A DNA stretch of 37,013 bases from NCBI GenBank assembly GCA_017442865.1, contig JAFRXK010000034.1, positions 1 through 37,013 of the forward strand, given 5' to 3'. The notes beneath the pieces were generated by a model that was not told the DNA's origin, did not search any database, and saw nothing but the letters and a program-made list of their open reading frames with translations. Every line of letters starts with the position of its first letter. Within the stretch, counting starts at the first letter, position 1. Source of the DNA: Lachnospiraceae bacterium. Lineage in GTDB: Bacteria > Bacillota > Clostridia > Lachnospirales > Lachnospiraceae. Below are positions 32,603-37,013 of the stretch, in pieces. A program made the translations under genes and the position numbers.

Positions 32603-33709
32603 TTAATTTTTTTCAATATCAATCACAACAAATTCCGCAATAGCACCGCCCGTTTTATACCTTATTGCCCAGTCAGATATACCTGAAGTAACTATAAAGC
32701 TTGTGTTTTCTCTTGTTTCAAGTCCGTAAGTCTTGTCATTTGCCCCGGTTAATTCCCCGGTGATTCCAACAGGAAACATCTGTCCGCCATGCGTATGTCC
32801 GCACAACACCAAATCAACACCTGTCTCTGCCTGTGCATCAAAATCATGCGGCTGATGATCAAGCACTATCATGTACTTTGACAAATCCAAATCCTTAGTC
32901 AATGCATTCATGTCTGCCCTATCACGTGTGCTGCGATCCTTTCTTCCAATAATATAAATATTATCTGCAATAAGCACAGTTTTATCCTCAAGAACCGTTA
33001 CATTATTCTTAGTCAGTTCCGCACACATATCCTCGTATGTAAAATCCCTTGTATTAAAATAGCCCTTATCATGATTTCCATATACATAATACACGCCATA
33101 TGTCGTTTTTAGACTTCCAAGTGCCTCGCAGCTTTTAATCATATCGGCCTTTGTTGTGTCATCATCAACATAATCACCGACCACAACTACAATATCAGGA
33201 TTTACAGCCTGTATTTTTTCCATGTGCCTTTCAAAACCGTCTCCGTCAAAGGTTGCTCCAATATGAGAATCAGCAATTTGCACAACTCTTAGCTTCTCCA
33301 TGCCAATATCCTTTTGTGTTACCAGATGATAATCCGTTTCAAATACATGATGCGCAAAATACCAGCCGCTTCCCAGATATATAAAAGATAAAAATATTGC
33401 AATAAACCCCGCCCAGTAAAACAGAGGCTTCTTTTTAGTGATTTTTCTGACTAACAATCCTACAACATCTGTCATCAGCCAAATCACCGCAATATTTATA
33501 ATTACAATTACTCCGTTAACAAGGTCAAATACACAATATAATATTAAAGCCAGCACCGGTAATGCCGCAATAAATCTTTTTATCCACTTTTTGTCCTTCC
33601 AGTATTCATTCCATCTTTCTGTTGTTAGAAAACGCTTAAATCTTGTATAAAGATAAAATAATCCAGCAACAGCAGCTAAAATGAAGCCTCCAAAAATCAA
33701 CATAATCAT
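32603..33709 (-). CDS. Membrane-anchored metallophosphoesterase (YkuE-like)
   Basis: A 368-residue calcineurin-like phosphoesterase. Residues 1 to about 150 hold four hydrophobic helices (MLIFGGFILAAVAGLFYLY, then FIAALPVLALILYCVFDLV, VIVIINIAVIWLMTDVVGLL, and YWAGFIAIFLSFIYLGSGWY). The dimetal catalytic domain follows: VQIADSHIG, VGDYVDDD, YGNHDKG, and VLCGHTHGGQMFP. In YkuE-like proteins the enzyme acts at or near the membrane, but the substrate is unknown. Shine-Dalgarno GGAG lies 9 nt before the ATG. It lies just downstream of a broken phosphoesterase fragment of a different subfamily. Confidence 0.88.
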   Translation of the reverse strand: MIMLIFGGFILAAVAGLFYLYTRFKRFLTTERWNEYWKDKKWIKRFIAALPVLALILYCVFDLVNGVIVIINIAVIWLMTDVVGLLVRKITKKKPLFYWAGFIAIFLSFIYLGSGWYFAHHVFETDYHLVTQKDIGMEKLRVVQIADSHIGATFDGDGFERHMEKIQAVNPDIVVVVGDYVDDDTTKADMIKSCEALGSLKTTYGVYYVYGNHDKGYFNTRDFTYEDMCAELTKNNVTVLEDKTVLIADNIYIIGRKDRSTRDRADMNALTKDLDLSKYMIVLDHQPHDFDAQAETGVDLVLCGHTHGGQMFPVGITGELTGANDKTYGLETRENTSFIVTSGISDWAIRYKTGGAIAEFVVIDIEKN

Positions 33710-33726
33710 AATATTTTTCTCCTGTA

Positions 33727-33935
33727 TTACTCTAATATCAGCTCCGGCTTAAACTTTAAATAATCTGCCGATACAAGCTTATACTCAATGCCATCTACAT
33801 AGCCCTTAAAGCTGTCATCAAACCGGTCTTTTCCGTGGCAATGCGAATAAATAACCTTCGCTGCACCGTATTCCTTAGCTATTCCATAGCCTTATCCACT
33901 GAAAATGACAAATGAAAAGTATGACCTTTTGACAC
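33727..33935 (-). pseudogene. Frameshifted C-terminal remnant of a second metallophosphoesterase
   Basis: Two reading frames of the minus strand join into one recognisable tail. Upstream frame: VSKGHTFHLSFSVDKAME. Downstream frame: IAKEYGAAKVIYSHCHG, then RFDDSFKGYVDGIEY and KLVSADYLKFKPELILE before the stop at 33727. The shift is at about 33880-33886, where GAATAGCT would read GAAATAGCT with one more A, creating a TAG. The catalytic N-terminal part is missing; the carbamoyltransferase stop lies 9 bp upstream. The motif GHTFHLSFS and the C-terminal block are typical of small YfcE-like phosphoesterases. Confidence 0.8.
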
Positions 33936-33944
33936 CTGGTATCG

Positions 33945-34781
33945 TTACATAAGATTATATATAATTACCGCCTGCTGAATCTCAAGCAGATATTTCTTAA
34001 ATTCATATCCGACAAAATACGGACTGTCGATAACATCAGCAGACACTTCCTCCCCCCTGTAAAACGGCGGACATGGATTGAGCAACGCCCCTTCATTTGC
34101 ACTCTGCATGATTTCCTTTGTAATCTGGTAATCTTTAAACTCACCCAATAAATCTTTCGGCATGGAATCTGTACATATAATATCCTTGCCCTTAACAGCC
34201 TCTTTAAGGCTATGATTTACTGACACATTTTCAATTTCGTAACCTTTCGGGCAGCACTGCATAAAACCAAGTCCCATCACATCTGAGATTTCCTTCCACG
34301 CAAGTCCAATGTTACATTTCCTGCCACAGAACAAATAAGAAGCACTCAGATAATCCTCTCTCATTTTCGACAGCGAATAAAGGTCTGCCAGCATTTCACA
34401 AGGATGATTTACATCTGTCATAGCATTGATAACAGGCACCTTTGAGTATTGATTTACTTTCTCCAGTACGTCAATATTTTTATGTCTGATAACGACAGCA
34501 TCCGCCCAGTTATTAAGATAGCCTATTACGTCACAAATCTCTTCTCTCTTATCTAGCGTCTCAGGTGGAAATAAAATCGTCTGACCGCCAAGCAGGTAAA
34601 TGCCTTTTTCGAAGGTAACCCTTGTCCTGATGCTTGAGTTTGGGAAAAACATTACTACTGTTTTGCCTTTTAAAAAATCGGTATATCTGCCCTTCTGCAA
34701 ATCGTCTGCGATTTCAAATATATTTAATACATCTTCTTTTGTGTAATCAGTCAGCCTGATAAGACTCTTGTTTTTTTTCAT
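33945..34781 (-). CDS. Aspartate/ornithine carbamoyltransferase-family protein, divergent
   Basis: A 278-residue transcarbamoylase, shorter than ornithine carbamoyltransferase (about 310-335). The carbamoyl-phosphate motif SIRTR (Ser50-Arg54) is intact. The HPxQ motif reads HPCE, and the HCLP motif that binds the amino substrate reads PCPP before FYRGEEVS. So carbamoyl transfer is likely but the acceptor is uncertain; annotation as OTC would be a guess. It starts 6 nt after the GNAT stop with no strong Shine-Dalgarno, so translation is probably coupled. Third gene of a flavodoxin-GNAT-carbamoyltransferase operon; no other arginine gene is nearby. Confidence 0.82.
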   Translation of the reverse strand: MKKNKSLIRLTDYTKEDVLNIFEIADDLQKGRYTDFLKGKTVVMFFPNSSIRTRVTFEKGIYLLGGQTILFPPETLDKREEICDVIGYLNNWADAVVIRHKNIDVLEKVNQYSKVPVINAMTDVNHPCEMLADLYSLSKMREDYLSASYLFCGRKCNIGLAWKEISDVMGLGFMQCCPKGYEIENVSVNHSLKEAVKGKDIICTDSMPKDLLGEFKDYQITKEIMQSANEGALLNPCPPFYRGEEVSADVIDSPYFVGYEFKKYLLEIQQAVIIYNLM

Positions 34782-34787
34782 ACTGTC

Positions 34788-35360
34788 TTATACAAGTTCC
34801 TTTCTCATAATCACAAACCACGATTTTTCACTATACATTTCAAAACCATGCTTCTCATATAATCTTATCGGTCCATGATATTGATACGCAAATGACTTAT
34901 CTGAAAAAGGATATGCCTCTGCATATAAATATCCTTCTTTCCTTGCATCCTCTAAAACCTTGTCAATTATAAAGTCAGCAATTCCTTTTCCTCTATAATC
35001 AGGAGCTATATCAATACAGTATACCGCCTTGATTTTTCCCTTTTCATTGATACCGGTATTAAACTCTTCATTTGAAACAATCGGATAATAATTTAATTTA
35101 TCATCACAATTGCACCAGCCTATGATTTTCTCTTCATCATAGATAAGATACCCATTTAAAATTCCATGTTCAATTAATTCCTTTGCCTTCTCACATCTTG
35201 CCCCTTTCCCTTCGTACTTCTCTTCTTCCTCTTTTATCAAATGGCTTTCCAGGCAGTAGCATGCAGACCACTCCTCATGGTCAGTAAAAGCAATATTATC
35301 AAAAAAATACAAATATTCCTCGTGCATTTCCGGGGTAAGCTTCTTTATGGATAAATTCAT
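34788..35360 (-). CDS. GNAT family N-acetyltransferase
   Basis: A 190-residue acetyl-CoA-dependent acetyltransferase. The acetyl-CoA pyrophosphate loop is RGKGIADFI in motif A (IDIAPDYRGKGIADFIIDKV), followed by motif B region EGYLYAEAYPF and a C-terminal LYEKHGFEMY. The N-terminal part with WSACYCLE resembles a subgroup of GNAT proteins of unknown substrate. Ribosome binding site GAGGGGG lies 6 nt before the ATG. It lies 15 bp downstream of the flavodoxin and 6 bp upstream of the carbamoyltransferase; a shared metabolite is possible but unproven. Confidence 0.88.
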   Translation of the reverse strand: MNLSIKKLTPEMHEEYLYFFDNIAFTDHEEWSACYCLESHLIKEEEEKYEGKGARCEKAKELIEHGILNGYLIYDEEKIIGWCNCDDKLNYYPIVSNEEFNTGINEKGKIKAVYCIDIAPDYRGKGIADFIIDKVLEDARKEGYLYAEAYPFSDKSFAYQYHGPIRLYEKHGFEMYSEKSWFVIMRKELV

Positions 35361-35375
35361 TGAAATCCCCCTCTT

Positions 35376-35858
35376 TTAAAGTAACTCACAGAACTCTTTT
35401 ACTTTCTTTTCATTCTCCTGATCAGATTTCTCCTTTGGATCAACCAAAATAAGCTCCGCAGCAAATTCATTTATGCCAATATACTTTTTCAGCTTATCAA
35501 TTGCCTTATCGGCGCCGCCTCCGCTAAAGCAAATAAACACAGCAACTTTCTTTTCTGCTAATGACGCTTTATTCTCCTCAATAAAAGTTCTGATTGGTGG
35601 AGTAAAGGTGCTTGCCCATACCGGTGTACCAAATATAATCGTGTCATATTTATCCGCATCAAAATCATAAGGCTGCAATTTCGGTGTATTTCCCATGACT
35701 GCACTTTTTCCTCCCCAGATAAATTTACGTACTCCGCTATCCGGGTATGCTTTTACCGGTTCAATTCTTATAACATCCGCATCGATGTTTTCAGCTATTT
35801 TGTCTGCTATAAACTTTGTATTGCCGCTCATTGAATAATATACTATTGCTGTCTTCAC
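35376..35858 (-). CDS. Flavodoxin
   Basis: A 160-residue FMN-binding electron carrier or flavodoxin-like reductase. The FMN phosphate loop is YYSMSGNTKFIADKI at the N-terminus; IIFGTPVWASTFTPPIRTFI and VAVFICFSGGG are the other two FMN-contact loops. The start is GTG 35858, 8 nt after GGAGG; the frame extends upstream to 35897, but that part carries the Shine-Dalgarno itself (KEDK). First gene of a three-gene operon with a good promoter (35910-35937). Confidence 0.9.
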   Translation of the reverse strand: MKTAIVYYSMSGNTKFIADKIAENIDADVIRIEPVKAYPDSGVRKFIWGGKSAVMGNTPKLQPYDFDADKYDTIIFGTPVWASTFTPPIRTFIEENKASLAEKKVAVFICFSGGGADKAIDKLKKYIGINEFAAELILVDPKEKSDQENEKKVKEFCELL

Positions 35859-35909
35859 GTGTTTGTCCTCCTTGTAAGCATTTATATCTTTGTCCACAAT
35901 GTACGCTTT

Positions 35910-35937
35910 ATTATATCTTACGGTTCAATTATATCAA
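35910..35937 (-). promoter_or_regulatory. Promoter of the flavodoxin-GNAT-carbamoyltransferase operon
   Basis: On the minus strand, TTGATA (complement of 35932-35937), a 16-bp spacer, and perfect TATAAT (complement of 35910-35915), about 50 bp before the GTG start of the flavodoxin. Confidence 0.7.
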
Positions 35938-35982
35938 AGAAATAATTCAAACTATATACAAATTTAATTTTCCTTCATTAAT

Positions 35983-36564
35983 TCAATTTCTTCTCCCAAT
36001 ATACCTATTCACTTTCCTGATATAATCCAAATACTCCTTACCGAATGCTGCCTTAAGGAAATCCTCTTCAACATTTACAATCTGCAAGTGAAACATAAGC
36101 ATTGCAAACGCCGATAACGCAAACAGCACCCAGTTGAAAAACATCAGTAAAATTCCGATATATACGAGGTCAAACCCAAGAAATGCAGGATTTCGGCTTA
36201 TCTGATATATTCCCTCTGTAACCAGTTCAGTTTTATCGGTTTCTGAAACACCTGCTCTCCAGCTGTCACGCATAGTATACACGGAACAGATAAAAACCAC
36301 ATCACCCATTATCGCTATCACAACACCTGCACATCTTGCAGCCGTAGGCAAAGCAGGGCTGTTCAAAAAAATACTGATTACCTCTGCTATCGGAACTGCA
36401 AAAGTTGCTGCCTTCATTGTAATTTCAATGAATTTAGCTAAGCCTTTTTTGCCTTTGCCAATCTGGTCAGTCCTGATGCCTTTTTTCTTCTGACTTATCA
36501 TCTTGCCAAAATAACATCCATAAAAAGCCACAAGTATAACAATTGCAATTATCTGAAAGAACAT
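35983..36564 (-). CDS. Isoprenylcysteine carboxyl methyltransferase-like membrane protein
   Basis: A 193-residue integral membrane protein with about five hydrophobic segments. The C-terminal half shows the ICMT/phospholipid methyltransferase pattern: GIYQISRNPAFLGFDLVYIGILLMF, then VEEDFLKAAFGKEYLDYIRKVNRYIG, the SAM-binding region shared by ICMT and PEMT families. Bacterial members methylate lipids or unknown small substrates. The start is ATG 36564, 5 nt after GGAGG; an in-frame ATG 12 nt upstream overlaps that site. It appears to be monocistronic, with its own promoter. Confidence 0.85.
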   Translation of the reverse strand: MFFQIIAIVILVAFYGCYFGKMISQKKKGIRTDQIGKGKKGLAKFIEITMKAATFAVPIAEVISIFLNSPALPTAARCAGVVIAIMGDVVFICSVYTMRDSWRAGVSETDKTELVTEGIYQISRNPAFLGFDLVYIGILLMFFNWVLFALSAFAMLMFHLQIVNVEEDFLKAAFGKEYLDYIRKVNRYIGRRN

Positions 36565-36616
36565 ACTTTCCTCCATTTATCCAGTTAAAAGATACAATAA
36601 CTATTTTTTGTTTATT

Positions 36617-36645
36617 ATTATCGCACTTAACGTCCAAAAGCGCAA
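36617..36645 (-). promoter_or_regulatory. Probable promoter of the ICMT-like gene
   Basis: Minus strand TTGCGC (complement of 36640-36645), a 17-bp spacer, GATAAT (complement of 36617-36622). The -10 is good and the -35 weak. Confidence 0.45.
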
Positions 36646-36719
36646 TAAAAAAAGTTTACTTGCATCTACTGTTACAATACTATTTTCAAGCTTTGCTATC
36701 CTAACAATACTTTCAAAAA

Positions 36720-36752
36720 ACGCCTGTCAGTTTTAATTTTTCTGACAGACGT
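36720..36752 (-). terminator. Intrinsic terminator of the Rpn-like gene at the right edge
   Basis: CTGTCAG (36724-36730), AT-rich loop, CTGACAG (36742-36748), with outer CG/CG pairing and, on the minus strand, a TTTTTT run right after the stem. It lies about 60 bp past the stop of the edge gene. Confidence 0.85.
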
Positions 36753-36811
36753 CTTTACATATCCTGATTTAACCATCAAAAAACTAATCTGTTTGTAAAA
36801 ATCAGCACACA

Positions 36812-37013
36812 TCAATCTAAACATCTTTTAGGCTTAATAATTTCATACTCAAGATAGAGCTTGTTTCTATAATCCTTATCCAGCACTGCCTTAATCAGGT
36901 CATCCTGCCTGTTATCCTCAAGCAGTTTTTGTGCAAGTGCTTCCATGCGTTCCTCGCTTTCTCTAAAGCCTTCACGCATTCCCTGTTCTTTTCCTTGCTC
37001 AATGCCTTCCTTA
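36812..37013 (-). CDS. Rpn/PD-(D/E)XK nuclease-type transposase-family protein, C-terminal part only
   Basis: The last 67 codons of a gene entering from the right edge; stop TGA at 36812-36814. The visible part reads GIEQGKEQGMREGFRESEER, followed by MEALAQKLLEDNRQDDLIKAV and a basic end (IIKPKRCLD). Gly-Glu-Gln/Arg repeats of the EGxxQGxxEGxxEG type followed by a short helical segment are typical of the C-terminus of Rpn (recombination-promoting nuclease, YhgA-like) proteins. The nuclease domain lies outside the window, so the call rests on the tail alone. A terminator follows. Confidence 0.6.
   Translation of the reverse strand, partial: KEGIEQGKEQGMREGFRESEERMEALAQKLLEDNRQDDLIKAVLDKDYRNKLYLEYEIIKPKRCLD

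Overview
The window looks like chromosomal DNA of an anaerobic, low-GC Gram-positive bacterium of the Lachnospiraceae type. The main support is gene content: a secreted starch-degrading GH13 enzyme with a C-terminal starch-binding-like module, a DUF5721-type protein, a CIRCE operator, AGGAGG-like ribosome binding sites before nearly every gene, several TTG starts, a PASTA kinase, and a MurE with a DAP-type motif. I do not assign a genus.

Left edge (1-5.5 kb). A 3'-truncated secreted alpha-amylase is read leftwards, with a LacI-type operator at its promoter. Divergent from it are a PHP-family (HisJ-like) phosphatase, a DUF5721-type protein and htpG (Hsp90). htpG has a perfect CIRCE operator and, in its probable 5' leader, two tandem TTAAGCA-N9-TGCTTAA palindromes. 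A strong bidirectional terminator at about 5.45-5.50 kb separates this block from the convergent main cluster.

Main block (5.6-30.8 kb, all minus strand). In transcription order: ClpP/TepA-like protease, MurL-like epimerase, murD, ftsK, murE, murF, priA, def, fmt, rsmB, rlmN, prpC, pknB, rsgA, rpe, thiN, pyridoxamine kinase, maf, a Cof-type HAD phosphatase and a parvulin-like lipoprotein. It joins peptidoglycan precursor synthesis and DNA translocation to the priA-def-fmt-rsmB-rlmN-prpC-prkC-rsgA-rpe-thiN cluster known from Firmicutes, which links translation initiation, rRNA modification, ribosome maturation and Ser/Thr kinase signalling. Gaps are mostly under 30 bp, so co-transcription is likely. 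The pairing of murD with a MurL homologue is the most notable metabolic point, because MurL allows D-glutamate to be made on the peptidoglycan precursor rather than by glutamate racemase.

Right side (31-37 kb, minus strand). An aminotransferase follows a small Cys-rich protein. Then come a membrane metallophosphoesterase, a frameshifted remnant of a second phosphoesterase, a flavodoxin-GNAT-carbamoyltransferase operon with a good promoter, an isoprenylcysteine methyltransferase-like membrane protein, and the C-terminus of an Rpn/PD-(D/E)XK-type protein with its terminator.

Cross-cutting features. Short tandem duplications recur in and between housekeeping genes (maf 39 bp, rlmN 33 bp, pknB tail 21 bp, def-fmt spacer 32 bp, htpG leader 29 bp). 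Three intercistronic hairpins sit within 0-3 nt of a Shine-Dalgarno sequence (thiN, murF, murE). A short palindromic element occurs twice around the clpP-like gene. I saw no tRNA, rRNA, CRISPR array or complete insertion sequence. No gene-free stretch exceeds 300 bp.
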